64,000 bases of DNA, taken from NCBI GenBank assembly GCA_023402845.1, contig JAEYFP010000013.1, positions 62,001 to 126,000 of the forward strand. Reading direction: 5' to 3'. This DNA is from Bacillota bacterium (lineage in GTDB: Bacteria; Bacillota; Clostridia; Lachnospirales; Lachnospiraceae). Under the pieces are notes generated by a model. The model did not search any database, had not been told where the DNA came from, and saw nothing but the letters and a program-made list of their open reading frames with translations. Made by a program: the position numbers and the translations under genes. Positions 1 to 8,689 of the stretch are shown piece by piece. Numbering within the stretch: position 1 is the stretch's first letter; the number at the start of each line of letters is the position of its first letter.

Positions 1-776
1 AGCACCATAAATGTCGCGCCGTACAGCGTATCAGGTCTTGTCGTATAGACAGTAATAACTTCATCAAAGCCGTCCACCCGAAAATCAACCTCTGCGCCAT
101 AAGATTTCCCGATCCAGTCTGTCTGCATCTTTTTGACCTTTTCCGGCCAATCCAGTTTATCCAGATCTTTTAAAAGTCTGTCCGCATAGCTTGTAATCTT
201 TAACATCCACTGCTTTAAGTTCTTTTTTGTCACTTCGGTTCCGCAGCGCTCACATTTTCCGTCGACAACCTCTTCGTTTGCAAGCCCGGTCTTACAGGAG
301 GGGCACCAATTGATAGGCATTTCCTTTTCATAAGCAAGGCCGGCTTTGAACATCTTAACAAAAATCCACTGTGTCCATTTATAAAAGTCAGGATCGGTCG
401 TGTTGACTTCCATATCCCAATCATACAACGCCGCAATCTGGTTGATCTGCTTCTTTATATTGGCCACATTCTCCGCCGTGGATTTCGCAGGATGCACCCC
501 CATCTTAATCGCATAGTTTTCGGCGGGAAGCCCAAACGCATCCCAACCCATCGGATGAATAATATAATATCCGTTAAGCAGCTTATATCTGCTCCATACG
601 TCGGAAATCACATAGCCTCTCCAATGACCGACATGCAGTCCGTTGCCCGACGGATACGGAAACATATCAAGGCAATAATATTTCGGCCGCGTTCCGTCAT
701 TCACATTGACGGGCGCCTTCTCCCATTCCTTTGTCCATTTCTGTTCCACTTCTCTGTGGTTATAAGGTACTGCCAT
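1..776 (-). CDS. leuS: Leucyl-tRNA synthetase, N-terminal part (runs off window)
   Basis: This is the first 258 codons of a class I aminoacyl-tRNA synthetase that charges tRNA-Leu with leucine in the cytoplasm. The protein begins MAVPYNHREVEQKW and carries the class I signature as LHVGH near residue 47, followed by the Rossmann-fold segment. CPSC and CERC pairs near residues 150-175 fit the zinc-binding insertion of LeuS. The ATG at 776 follows a GGAGGAATG-type ribosome site. The gene is incomplete because the window starts inside it. It has its own promoter (929-957) and a roughly 150-nt leader, so it is separate from the kinase gene upstream. The family call is secure; the rest of the protein cannot be seen. 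Confidence 0.96.
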   Translation of the reverse strand, partial: MAVPYNHREVEQKWTKEWEKAPVNVNDGTRPKYYCLDMFPYPSGNGLHVGHWRGYVISDVWSRYKLLNGYYIIHPMGWDAFGLPAENYAIKMGVHPAKSTAENVANIKKQINQIAALYDWDMEVNTTDPDFYKWTQWIFVKMFKAGLAYEKEMPINWCPSCKTGLANEEVVDGKCERCGTEVTKKNLKQWMLKITSYADRLLKDLDKLDWPEKVKKMQTDWIGKSYGAEVDFRVDGFDEVITVYTTRPDTLYGATFMV

Positions 777-835
777 TTTGCATTCCTCCATCATTTATCA
801 ATACTTTATTTCTCGTGTGTGAGCGTACATTGTAT

Positions 836-898
836 AAAAACAGCCCTGCCGCCTGTTTAGGGACGAAAGGGCAGTAATTTTCACCGTCGCGGCTGTTT
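836..898 (-). promoter_or_regulatory. leuS leader hairpin, terminator-like
   Basis: The leuS leader can form a stem between AAACAGCC (891-898 on the minus strand) and GGCTGTTT (838-845), and the second arm runs into a run of five U residues. A shorter competing stem (CTGCC with GGCAG) lies inside. This resembles an attenuator, but no T-box core (TGGNACCGCGG-like) is present. The alternative is an incidental fold. Confidence 0.35.
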
Positions 899-928
899 GA
901 AATATACAATTCACCATACGACGTTTTT

Positions 929-957
929 ATTTTAACTATGTTCCGGTTCACTGTCAA
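929..957 (-). promoter_or_regulatory. leuS sigma-A promoter
   Basis: On the minus strand TTGACA (952-957) is followed after 17 bases by TAAAAT (929-934), a near-consensus sigma-A promoter. It lies between the end of the kinase gene (995) and leuS (776), which gives a leader of about 150 nt. Confidence 0.75.
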
Positions 958-994
958 GGCATTTCCATGACTGATTTGAATTTTAAACAGAAAC

Positions 995-2473
995 TCAGAA
1001 CATTTCAAATATCGGTTGAAGCGCAAAATAACTGCTGTCAAAAATCTCTTTCAACTTTTCATAGGTCTTTTCATTCTTGTTATTTGGGATATATTCCTTT
1101 TGCAGCTTTAAAAACCGTTCAATTTCATCGAAGCTGTCATAGACTCCCGCACCGACACCTGCTATCATCGCAGCCGCTATCGAAGTAGCCTCCTCCACAT
1201 GGTCCGGAGTATGAAGTCTCGCAGAAAAAATATCCGACAATATCTGACATACCACATCCCCTTTCGCGGCGCCTCCGGTCAAAATCATTGAATCGACAGT
1301 AAGATATTTCCGGTATGCCTGCAAAATCAGCTCCAGATTATAGCCGACACCCTCAAGCACCGCGCGTACGTAGTCTTCTGCTCTGTGATGCATTCTGATT
1401 CCCAAAAATGCGCCGCTCGTTTTGGAATTCCAGCGCGGACTTCTCTCACCAAGCAGATACGGCAGGAAAACAAGCTCTTTCGCGCCTGCCGGAGACTGTT
1501 CGATCATCCGATTTAATTCCTCATAAGATTTGTCCGCTCCGAGCACTGTTCTGATATAAGAATAAGAACTGCCGGCTGCCTGCATCGCCCCACATGGCAT
1601 ATAACAGCCCGGAATCACATGTGCAAAGCAAAAAAACACTTTTTCTTCATCGAGAAACTTTTTTTTCGTCGTACCGCCGATCCATGCCGATGTTCCGAAC
1701 GTTGTAAATAATTGATTTTCATGAATACAGCCCGCGCCCAATGCGGCACACGGCCCATCTCCTCCACCGCAGACGACCGGCGTCCCCTCACACAGTCCGG
1801 TCGCGGCAGCTGCCTCCTTTGTTACAGTGCCGATGACATCGGTAGACGCATGCAGCTGCGGAAGCTTTTGTGCGGAAATACCTGCCGCCCGTAAAATTTC
1901 CTCCGACCAGTCCAGCGCCTCCAGGTCAAATGCATTTGTTCCTGATGCATCCGAATAATCCGTCGCAAATATTCCGGTCAGACGAAAAAGAATATAATCC
2001 TTCGCCTGGAGAACTTTTTCTGTTTTCGCATACACCTGCGGCTCATTTTCTTTGATCCACATTACCTTTTCAATCGTATAGCCGGGGCTCAGCCGATGCC
2101 CCGTTATTTCATAAACTCTGTCAAAGCCAACTTCCTTTTCAAGTCTGCCTGCCTCTTTTACCGCGCGCTGATCTGCCCAGATAATTGCGGGACGAAGCGG
2201 ATTTCCGTCCTTATCTGCCATTAAACAGCATTGCATCTGTGCCGAAAAGGAAACCGCTGAAACTTCCGACGGTGAAATTCCTTGAAGCACTCGTTTTGTC
2301 GCGAGACATACCGCGTTCCACCAGTTATCGGGATCCTGCTCGGCACAATTTTGCCCGAAGTAATGTACGTCATATGGTATTACGCAGCTTGTTACAAATT
2401 TTCCGTCCACGGTGAAAAGTGTTGCCTTATTTCCTGATGTGCCCAGATCATGAGCAATAAGATATTGTGCCAT
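995..2473 (-). CDS. FGGY-family carbohydrate kinase, xylulokinase-like
   Basis: This 492-residue protein is an ATP-dependent kinase of the FGGY family, which phosphorylates sugars or polyols. It starts with the ATP-binding phosphate-1 motif HDLGTSGNKATLF. It has a DQR motif (IWADQRA, about residue 100) and the C-terminal segment GGGDGPCAALGAG followed by an adenosine motif (LTGGAAKGDVVCQIL). The length fits xylulokinases, but exact substrate specificity cannot be read. It is the last gene of a three-gene unit after a DeoR regulator and an FSA-type aldolase, only 18 bases behind the aldolase. The kinase product could therefore be the aldolase substrate. No transporter gene is present. The start is supported by the ribosome site AGGAGAATCAAG. 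Confidence 0.85.
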   Translation of the reverse strand: MAQYLIAHDLGTSGNKATLFTVDGKFVTSCVIPYDVHYFGQNCAEQDPDNWWNAVCLATKRVLQGISPSEVSAVSFSAQMQCCLMADKDGNPLRPAIIWADQRAVKEAGRLEKEVGFDRVYEITGHRLSPGYTIEKVMWIKENEPQVYAKTEKVLQAKDYILFRLTGIFATDYSDASGTNAFDLEALDWSEEILRAAGISAQKLPQLHASTDVIGTVTKEAAAATGLCEGTPVVCGGGDGPCAALGAGCIHENQLFTTFGTSAWIGGTTKKKFLDEEKVFFCFAHVIPGCYMPCGAMQAAGSSYSYIRTVLGADKSYEELNRMIEQSPAGAKELVFLPYLLGERSPRWNSKTSGAFLGIRMHHRAEDYVRAVLEGVGYNLELILQAYRKYLTVDSMILTGGAAKGDVVCQILSDIFSARLHTPDHVEEATSIAAAMIAGVGAGVYDSFDEIERFLKLQKEYIPNNKNEKTYEKLKEIFDSSYFALQPIFEMF

Positions 2474-2491
2474 CTTGATTCTCCTGTCCGT

Positions 2492-3163
2492 TTATAATTG
2501 GTCTATTTGCATATCGCCGTATACTTTCTTCCAGTCTGAAGAAAAGCCTGCGATTGCTGCGTCGATCATCGGACTGCTTACCATCTGGGTATACAGTTCT
2601 GGAGATGCGGTTACGGCTTGGGCACCTGCATTTAACGCTTCCATGATCTGCTGTGTATTTTTAAAGCTTGCAGCTAATATTTTTGTCTTTTGCTCATGCT
2701 TTTTAAATAGTTCGGAAATCTCACGGATTACCATTTTGCCGTCGATACTCAAGTTGCAGATCCGGTTATAATACGGTGCCACATAATCTGCGCCCACAGA
2801 CGCCGACAGCATCGCCTGCTGAGGCATATAAACAGCAGTTGCCGTCACCCTGAACTCTTTTTCTTTCAGTGTCTTCATTGTCTTGATCCCTTCTTCATTT
2901 GCAGGCACCTTGATATAAGTATCCCTTCCGAGCACGGAAACAATTCTCTGCGCTTCCTCTAGCATCTGCTCGCAGGTAATCCCGGTAACCTGCACATGAA
3001 GCTGCTTATTCCCGATAATATCCCTGATTTTTATTAAGAGCGGGAAGAAGTCCGCTTTTTCCTTTGACAAAATCGTCGGATTGGAAGTTACTCCTGCAAT
3101 TTCATAAATTTCATTGTATTTTTGAATCAGTTCTAAATTAGCCGTATCTAATAAAATTTCCAT
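2492..3163 (-). CDS. Fructose-6-phosphate aldolase / transaldolase-like (FSA-TalC family)
   Basis: This is a 223-residue single-domain TIM barrel of the short transaldolase class. The Schiff-base lysine is visible as K85 in DTYIKVPA, the same number as in E. coli FSA. N-terminal MEILLDTANL and AGVTSNPTIL are the family hallmarks. The length is typical of FSA/TalC (about 220) rather than the long TalA/B type. Enzymes of this family split or form ketose phosphates by aldol chemistry, or act as transaldolases; the sequence does not decide which. It sits between the DeoR regulator (16-base gap) and the FGGY kinase, so a kinase-then-aldolase route for a sugar is likely. Confidence 0.88.
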   Translation of the reverse strand: MEILLDTANLELIQKYNEIYEIAGVTSNPTILSKEKADFFPLLIKIRDIIGNKQLHVQVTGITCEQMLEEAQRIVSVLGRDTYIKVPANEEGIKTMKTLKEKEFRVTATAVYMPQQAMLSASVGADYVAPYYNRICNLSIDGKMVIREISELFKKHEQKTKILAASFKNTQQIMEALNAGAQAVTASPELYTQMVSSPMIDAAIAGFSSDWKKVYGDMQIDQL

Positions 3164-3179
3164 GATTCTCTCCTTTGCA

Positions 3180-3932
3180 TTAAATAAGCATTAATTTGAT
3201 GCCTTCTTTTTTCAGTTCATCCTGAACAGATTGTTCAGCACTGCTGTCCGTTACTACACAACCCACTTCCCCTGCCCGAAATAAGGGAACAACACCTCTG
3301 TGCAAAAATTTTAAAGACTCGGTCAGGATTACGGTTTCTTCTGCATTTTCGGCCATATTGCGGATCGTCTCGACCCTGAGATGGTTATCTCCGGTAAAGC
3401 CGACTCCGGACAAATAACCGTCCGTCCCGGCAAACAGCCTGCTCACATGGAACAATTGCGCACTTGCCCTTGTAACAGGTCCGACTACCGCCTGAGAATC
3501 TCTCTGATAGTCTCCGCCTAAAAGTACAAGCCGTACACTCTGCATCCTGCCGATATAATCCGTCATAAAAACAGAATTTGTTACAATCGTCACATCCTTT
3601 TTTGTCCTGCAGATTTCCTCCGCCAAGAGAATACAGCAAGAGCCCGACTCAATCATAACAATTTCCCCATCATCTACAAGCTGGGCGGCCCTTTTTGCCA
3701 GCCGGCATTTCGTGGCATGATTGGCAGCCAGCCGGCGCTTCATATCGTTCTCTTCTAAAATAGCAAAGCCCTGTTCCCGCCTTAAAAGCCCTCTTTCCTC
3801 CAATTCGGCCAGATCCTTTCTCATCGTAACGACCGATACTTGGTAGTTAAGCGCCAATGCAGTGACCTCCATACGGCCCGCCCGGCTCAAATCCTCCAAT
3901 ATCTTCGAATGCCGATTTTCGATTGCCTTCAT
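3180..3932 (-). CDS. DeoR-family transcriptional regulator
   Basis: This 250-residue cytoplasmic repressor-type protein has an N-terminal winged helix-turn-helix (residues 6-58, with VSVVTMRKDLAELEERGLLRR). A C-terminal DeoR sensor domain binds sugar phosphates in this family (ESGSCCILLAEEI, TNSVFMTDYI, LLGGDY, GTDGYL). It is the first gene of the aldolase-kinase unit. A palindrome (3954-3969) lies between its promoter and its start codon, so it probably controls its own operon in response to a phosphorylated sugar. A strong GGAGGGGAC ribosome site precedes the ATG. Confidence 0.9.
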   Translation of the reverse strand: MKAIENRHSKILEDLSRAGRMEVTALALNYQVSVVTMRKDLAELEERGLLRREQGFAILEENDMKRRLAANHATKCRLAKRAAQLVDDGEIVMIESGSCCILLAEEICRTKKDVTIVTNSVFMTDYIGRMQSVRLVLLGGDYQRDSQAVVGPVTRASAQLFHVSRLFAGTDGYLSGVGFTGDNHLRVETIRNMAENAEETVILTESLKFLHRGVVPLFRAGEVGCVVTDSSAEQSVQDELKKEGIKLMLI

Positions 3933-3953
3933 GTCCCCTCCCTTTTACCTCGC

Positions 3954-3969
3954 ACTTTCGTTCGAAAGT
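3954..3969 (-). promoter_or_regulatory. Candidate DeoR-family operator palindrome
   Basis: ACTTTCG-TT-CGAAAGT is a perfect inverted repeat with 7-base arms and a 2-base spacer. It lies just downstream of the predicted transcription start and upstream of the regulator's ribosome site. TTCG-rich sites such as this are common among DeoR-family operators. A partial second copy (AAACGAAAC on the minus strand) lies next to it. Confidence 0.6.
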
Positions 3970-3993
3970 CTTTTTTGTTTCGTTTATATATTT

Positions 3994-4022
3994 ATAATAT
4001 TTTCAAATTATTATTTTGTCAA
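3994..4022 (-). promoter_or_regulatory. Promoter of deoR-fsa-kinase operon
   Basis: On the minus strand TTGACA (4017-4022), a 17-base spacer and TATTAT (3994-3999) make a near-consensus sigma-A promoter. The operator-like palindrome follows about 25 bases downstream. Confidence 0.8.
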
Positions 4023-4082
4023 TTAATATTTCTGTTTATTTTACAGGAAATTGTACAGAGTGCTTTTCGTTCATAGGAATTA

Positions 4083-4116
4083 AAAAGACCCGGCGCATCT
4101 TAATCCCGGGTCTTTC
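4083..4116 (-). terminator. Rho-independent terminator of EF-G-like gene
   Basis: AAAGACCCGG and CCGGGTCTTT form a 10-bp stem around a 12-base loop, followed on the minus strand by TTTTTAATT. It lies 20 bases after the stop codon of the gene at 4136-6232. Confidence 0.85.
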
Positions 4117-4135
4117 AACTGCTTGCTTTTTTATA

Positions 4136-6232
4136 TTAATCCTCTGTCGTTTCATCTGTCAGTTTGCTCGCTCTTGCCGCAACTTCCTTCTCCTGTACAT
4201 CGGATGGTGCCTGCTCATAGCGGTCAAATTCATATTCGTATGTGCCTCGTCCGCCTGTCATGGAACGCAGTACTGTGCAATAGCCGAACAGCCCTGTCAT
4301 CGGAATTTCCGCCTCGACGACCTGCTTGCCGCCCACGGCCGGATTCATGCCGAGCACCCGGCCTCTGCGCTTATTCAGATCACCCATGACATCACCCGTA
4401 TAGGAGTCCGGCACTGTCACCTTTATGGTCGCAATTGGCTCAAGCAGGATCGGCCCAGCTTCCATGAAGCCCTTCTTAAACGCCTGAATCGTTGCCATCT
4501 TAAATGCCTGTTCGGAAGAATCTACCGGATGGTAGGAACCGTCATACAAAATTGCCTTTACACCGACGACCGGATAAGCCGCCATCGGTCCCTTTAATAC
4601 GGAATCCGCCATACCCTTTTCCACTGCTGGGAAGAAGTTTTTAGGAACGGCACCACCTACAACCTTCTGCTCAAATTCATATGCTTTGCTTAAGTCATTC
4701 AACGGTTCAAATTTCATCTTAACATGTCCGTATTGTCCGTGTCCGCCCGACTGCTTTTTATATTTAGATTCCACATCAGATGTTTTTTTGATTGTTTCGC
4801 GGTATGCCACCTTCGGCTGTGAAAGCTCAATTTCTACTTTATAAACATTAAGCAGTTTGCTTACAATGATTTCAAGATGCTGGTCACCCATGCCATAAAG
4901 AAGTGTCTGCCTGTTTTCCGCATCATTGACATTTTTCAGTGTCAGATCTTCATTCATCATCTTCTGAAGAGCGCCGGAAATCTTATCAATATCCCCTTTA
5001 TTCTTTGCCTTATAGCGCATGTACGTGTATGGCTTGCTGATTTCGGTCTTTGCGTATTGAATTGTATTAGCCTTTGTGGAAAGTGTATCCCCCGTCCTCG
5101 CTCCCGTCAGCTTCGGGATTGCGCCAAGATCACCGGCATGCAGCTCCTGCACCTCGATCGGCTTATTTCCCTGCAGCACATACAGCTTAGATACACGTTC
5201 TTCAATATCTTTATCATAGTTATATAGGGTATCGTCGGATTTGATGACGCCGGAGCAAACTTTAACGAGTGAATATTTGCCGATGAAAGGGTCAATGATC
5301 GTCTTCCAGATCACCGCGGACTTCGGCTTTGAGAAATCATAATCCGCTTCAAAGATCGCATTTGTTTTGACATTGATGCCGGCCAGCTTTCTCGCGTCCG
5401 GGCTTGGAAAATACTTAATAATATCATCCATCAGCGTATACATTCCCTGACAGAGAATACTGGAGCCCATCGTCACGGGTACGATGCTGCCGTCGATAAT
5501 ATTGGCGCGCAGAGCCGATCTGATTTCCGCATCCGAAAAGGAATCTCCGCTGAAATAGCGTTCCATGAAATCCTCGCTCGTTTCCGCAACAGCCTCCATC
5601 AGCGCATCACGGCAAATTTTCAAATTGGCTTGAGAATAATCCGGAATCGGACACGATTCGACTTTGCCGCCGCTGGTCCAGCGGTTGCCCGTCTCACTTA
5701 CTACATTGACGTAACCGACGAATTTCTCATTTTCACGGATCGGAAGATGGAACGGTGCAATCGACTTTCCGTACCGTTCCGTCAAATCCTCTACCACTTG
5801 ACGGAAGCTTGCGTTATCCACGTCCATATCCGTCACAAAAATGATCCTCGGCAGCTTATATTTTTCACAGAACTCCCATGCCTTTTCCGTTCCGACCTCG
5901 ATTCCGGCCTTGCCGGATACCACAATGACCGCTCCCGCAGCCGCGCTGACCGCTTCCTCCACTTCTCCTACAAAATCAAAATATCCCGGTGAATCCAACA
6001 GGTTTATTTTATGTGAATCCCATTCAATCGGCACAACGCTGGTACCGATTGAAAATTGGCGTTTCTGCTCTTCTTTATCGTAATCACTGATTGTATTTCC
6101 GTCACTGGTTCTTCCCATACGGGACGTAATGCCTGATAAGTGTGCCATTGCCTCAACAAGCGTTGTCTTACCGCAGCCTCCATGTCCTAACAGCACCACA
6201 TTTCGAATCTTGTCACTTGTGTAAACATTCAT
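4136..6232 (-). CDS. Elongation factor G-like GTPase (EF-G paralogue, FusA2 type)
   Basis: This 698-residue translational GTPase has the EF-G domain order: G domain with P-loop GHGGCGKTTL (residues 16-25), switch II DSPGYFDF and the specificity motif as VTDMDV. Domain II and the C-terminal domains IV and V follow (GGHGQYGHVKMKFEP, GRVLGMNPAVGG). The P-loop (GHGGCGKTT rather than the GHIDAGKTT type) and D in place of the usual NKxD asparagine at VTDMDVDN mark it as the paralogue group often annotated EF-G-like or FusA2, not the housekeeping fusA. It stands alone with its own promoter and terminator and has no rpsL/rpsG/tuf neighbours. A start at 6232 is preferred because GGAGG lies 8 bases upstream; an in-frame ATG at 6283 has no ribosome site. 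Its cellular role is not well defined. Confidence 0.85.
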   Translation of the reverse strand: MNVYTSDKIRNVVLLGHGGCGKTTLVEAMAHLSGITSRMGRTSDGNTISDYDKEEQKRQFSIGTSVVPIEWDSHKINLLDSPGYFDFVGEVEEAVSAAAGAVIVVSGKAGIEVGTEKAWEFCEKYKLPRIIFVTDMDVDNASFRQVVEDLTERYGKSIAPFHLPIRENEKFVGYVNVVSETGNRWTSGGKVESCPIPDYSQANLKICRDALMEAVAETSEDFMERYFSGDSFSDAEIRSALRANIIDGSIVPVTMGSSILCQGMYTLMDDIIKYFPSPDARKLAGINVKTNAIFEADYDFSKPKSAVIWKTIIDPFIGKYSLVKVCSGVIKSDDTLYNYDKDIEERVSKLYVLQGNKPIEVQELHAGDLGAIPKLTGARTGDTLSTKANTIQYAKTEISKPYTYMRYKAKNKGDIDKISGALQKMMNEDLTLKNVNDAENRQTLLYGMGDQHLEIIVSKLLNVYKVEIELSQPKVAYRETIKKTSDVESKYKKQSGGHGQYGHVKMKFEPLNDLSKAYEFEQKVVGGAVPKNFFPAVEKGMADSVLKGPMAAYPVVGVKAILYDGSYHPVDSSEQAFKMATIQAFKKGFMEAGPILLEPIATIKVTVPDSYTGDVMGDLNKRRGRVLGMNPAVGGKQVVEAEIPMTGLFGYCTVLRSMTGGRGTYEYEFDRYEQAPSDVQEKEVAARASKLTDETTED

Positions 6233-6317
6233 ATTGGGTTCCTCCATATCAAGTTGTTGTTTTGAGTTTGTGAATAATAGCAATTCCCTTCTGCCAATTC
6301 ACACACGCCATGTGAAT

Positions 6318-6346
6318 ATTGTAATAAATTTGAACATGTTTTGCAA
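6318..6346 (-). promoter_or_regulatory. Candidate promoter of EF-G-like gene
   Basis: On the minus strand TTGCAA (6341-6346), 17 bases, TACAAT (6318-6323), about 90 bases before the start codon. Confidence 0.5.
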
Positions 6347-6463
6347 TAGTATTATGCAATTTTAACAAGTGGTTTTCATATATTTTTTTATAATTGTAGT
6401 AATATTTCATAATTTTTAGAAAATTTATCGCTTAAAAGCGTTGCGCTTTAAAGTGCCGCAGTA

Positions 6464-6492
6464 TTGACATTTGAGGATACAAGCTATAGAAT
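6464..6492 (+). promoter_or_regulatory. Promoter of aroF-tyrA-aroA operon
   Basis: TTGACA (6464-6469), a 17-base spacer and TAGAAT (6487-6492), with the start codon at 6534. No T-box or terminator hairpin is visible in the short leader. Confidence 0.75.
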
Positions 6493-6533
6493 AAGAAAAG
6501 TGATTAATTAAATAAAGAAAGGACCGGATAATT

Positions 6534-7547
6534 ATGATTATTGTAATGAAATCAACCGCTACTAAAAACAATATAGACGACGTTGTATCCCTGATCCGCC
6601 AAAAAGGACTGGAGGCTCATCTTTCCGAGGGGCGCCAGGTCACCATCATCGGCGTCATCGGAGATAAGACGCAGCTTTCGAATGACAACCTTGAAATATT
6701 CGAAGGCGTTGACAAAGTTGTTCCCCTGACCGAGAGCTATAAGCTTTCCAACAAAAAATTCCATCCCGAACCCACTGCTGTTAAGGTAGGCAATACCACG
6801 ATCGGACCTGACAATCTGACGATTATGGCCGGACCATGCGCCGTAGAAAATGAAGATCAGCTCATGATTATTGCGAGAGAGGTCAAAAAAGCCGGTGCGA
6901 CGATCGTCCGAGGCGGCGCATATAAGCCCCGCACATCTCCCTATGCCTTTCAGGGCCTCGAAGAGGAAGGTTTAAAATACATGCAGGAGGCAGGAAAAGA
7001 AACGGGACTTGCGACGATCTGTGAAGTCGTCAGCCTCGATGCGGTCAATGCCGCCGTGAAATATGTGGATATGCTGCAAATCGGCGCACGTAATATGCAG
7101 AATTTCTTTTTACTGAAGGAGGTCGGTCGGACGGGTCTTCCTGTTTTATTAAAGCGCGGACTTTCCGCAACGATTGATGAATGGCTCAATGCCGCCGAAT
7201 ATATTATTGCGGAAGGAAATTCGAACGTCGTGCTCTGTGAACGAGGGATTCGTACATTTGAGACTTCGACAAGAAACACACTCGATATCAGCGCCGTACC
7301 GGTTTTAAAATCAAAAACACATCTGCCGGTCATCGTAGATCCTTCTCATGCAACAGGTGTGCGGGCCTATGTGAATCCGCTCGCAAAGGCAGCGGTTGCC
7401 GCGGGTGCCGACGGACTGATGATTGAAGTGCACAACAATCCCTCCAAGGCGCTCTCCGACGGTCCTCAGTCATTAACCTTCCCGCAGTTTGATTCTCTAT
7501 GTGAGGAAATCAGGCCGTTTTGCGGGTTGATGAACCGCAGGTTTTAA
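6534..7547 (+). CDS. aroF: 3-deoxy-7-phosphoheptulonate synthase (DAHP synthase, type I-beta)
   Basis: This enzyme condenses phosphoenolpyruvate with erythrose 4-phosphate, the first step of the shikimate pathway. The 337-residue protein has an N-terminal ferredoxin-like regulatory domain (residues 1-70) fused to the catalytic barrel, as in Thermotoga-type enzymes. Metal and substrate motifs are MAGPCAVE, RGGAYKPRTSPYAFQG, IGARNMQNF, LLKRG and VDPSHATG. Residues 1-70 are where tyrosine-type feedback acts in relatives. It is the first gene of a three-gene plus-strand operon, followed after 39 bases by tyrA. The symbol aroF is the one often used for this form; aroG or aroA(II) are also seen. 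Confidence 0.95.
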   Translation: MIIVMKSTATKNNIDDVVSLIRQKGLEAHLSEGRQVTIIGVIGDKTQLSNDNLEIFEGVDKVVPLTESYKLSNKKFHPEPTAVKVGNTTIGPDNLTIMAGPCAVENEDQLMIIAREVKKAGATIVRGGAYKPRTSPYAFQGLEEEGLKYMQEAGKETGLATICEVVSLDAVNAAVKYVDMLQIGARNMQNFFLLKEVGRTGLPVLLKRGLSATIDEWLNAAEYIIAEGNSNVVLCERGIRTFETSTRNTLDISAVPVLKSKTHLPVIVDPSHATGVRAYVNPLAKAAVAAGADGLMIEVHNNPSKALSDGPQSLTFPQFDSLCEEIRPFCGLMNRRF

Positions 7548-7586
7548 ATCCATTGCGACTGTCGATTGTTTTAGGAGAATGAATAT

Positions 7587-8687
7587 ATGAAACAGCTGTG
7601 TATAGGCTTTATCGGTCTTGGGCTGATTGGCGGCTCGATCGCAAAGTCAATCAGAAAATTTTATCCGGCTTCCGTAATCCTTGCTTATGATATCGATCAG
7701 AGCTCTCTTTTGCTTGCCGAAAAAGAAGGCACCATTTCCGGAATCTGTCCCGCGATTAACGACTCCTTTGCGGCGTGTGATTATATTTTTTTATGCGCAC
7801 CGGTATTGTATAACAACGAAAATATAAAGCGGCTGCTTCCTTACCTTTCTCCTTCCTGCATTTTGACCGATGTCGGCAGCGTAAAGGGCGAAATCCATCA
7901 AACACTGTGCTCTCTTGGATTTTCAGGTTTTTTTATCGGCGGACATCCAATGACCGGCTCCGAAAAGTCTGACTATGTTAATTCCGCGGAACGCTTGCTT
8001 GAAAATGCCTACTATATTCTGACACCTGCCGAACATGTACCCAAAGAGCTTGTCCGGGAATTTGAGACGTTTATTTCTTCCCTTGGCGCGCTGCCCATTA
8101 TCCTGTCCGTGGATATGCATGATACGGTAACGGCTGTCATCAGTCATTTGCCTCATGTCATTGCCGCCTCACTCGTACATTTTCTGATCAAGCATGACAG
8201 TCCGGAGCATTATATGAGAACACTTGCTGCCGGCGGTTTTAAGGACATGACGAGAATCGCTTCTTCCAATGTCCGCATGTGGGAAGATATCTGTTTGACG
8301 AATCAGGAAAAGATCAGTATGATGTTATCAGACTATATTGAGGAATTAAAGCAGTTTCAAAAACAGCTTAATTCAAAGGAACGCACTCAGATTGGCAGCT
8401 TTTTTCAGGAGGCTAAGGACTACCGGGATTCGATGTCAGACAATACACTTGGATCGATCAGGAAGATCTATGCATTGTATTGTGATATTGCAGATGAAAC
8501 AGGCGGAATTGCAAAAATTGCTGTCTTACTTGCCGATACCGGAATCAGTATTAAGAACATCGGCATCCTGCACAACCGGGAATTTGAGGAAGGTGTTCTT
8601 CGTATAGAATTTTATAATGCCGCATCTTCTGTAAAAGCGCTTCATACGCTTAAAGAAAACGGATATTTTGTAATAGAAAGGAATTAA
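7587..8687 (+). CDS. tyrA: Prephenate dehydrogenase with C-terminal ACT domain
   Basis: This 366-residue enzyme oxidatively decarboxylates prephenate to 4-hydroxyphenylpyruvate for tyrosine synthesis, using NAD(P)+. A Rossmann motif GLGLIGGSIAKS lies at residues 10-21. Substrate motifs GGHPMTGSEKS and ISHLPHVIA follow in the all-helical dimer domain. Residues about 295-366 form an ACT domain (ADETGGIAKIAVLLADTGIS), which binds amino acids and usually confers tyrosine feedback. The ATG follows AGGAGAATGAATAT. It lies between aroF and aroA, with only 2 bases to the aroA start, so translation of the two is probably coupled. Confidence 0.95.
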   Translation: MKQLCIGFIGLGLIGGSIAKSIRKFYPASVILAYDIDQSSLLLAEKEGTISGICPAINDSFAACDYIFLCAPVLYNNENIKRLLPYLSPSCILTDVGSVKGEIHQTLCSLGFSGFFIGGHPMTGSEKSDYVNSAERLLENAYYILTPAEHVPKELVREFETFISSLGALPIILSVDMHDTVTAVISHLPHVIAASLVHFLIKHDSPEHYMRTLAAGGFKDMTRIASSNVRMWEDICLTNQEKISMMLSDYIEELKQFQKQLNSKERTQIGSFFQEAKDYRDSMSDNTLGSIRKIYALYCDIADETGGIAKIAVLLADTGISIKNIGILHNREFEEGVLRIEFYNAASSVKALHTLKENGYFVIERN

Positions 8688-8689
8688 TC

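Noticed and set aside
492..860. 122-codon plus-strand frame opposite leuS
   Set aside because: It is a shadow of the leuS coding strand and has no ribosome site or domain.
4016..4597. 193-codon plus-strand frame opposite the EF-G-like gene end
   Set aside because: It is antisense to a well-supported gene and crosses its terminator.
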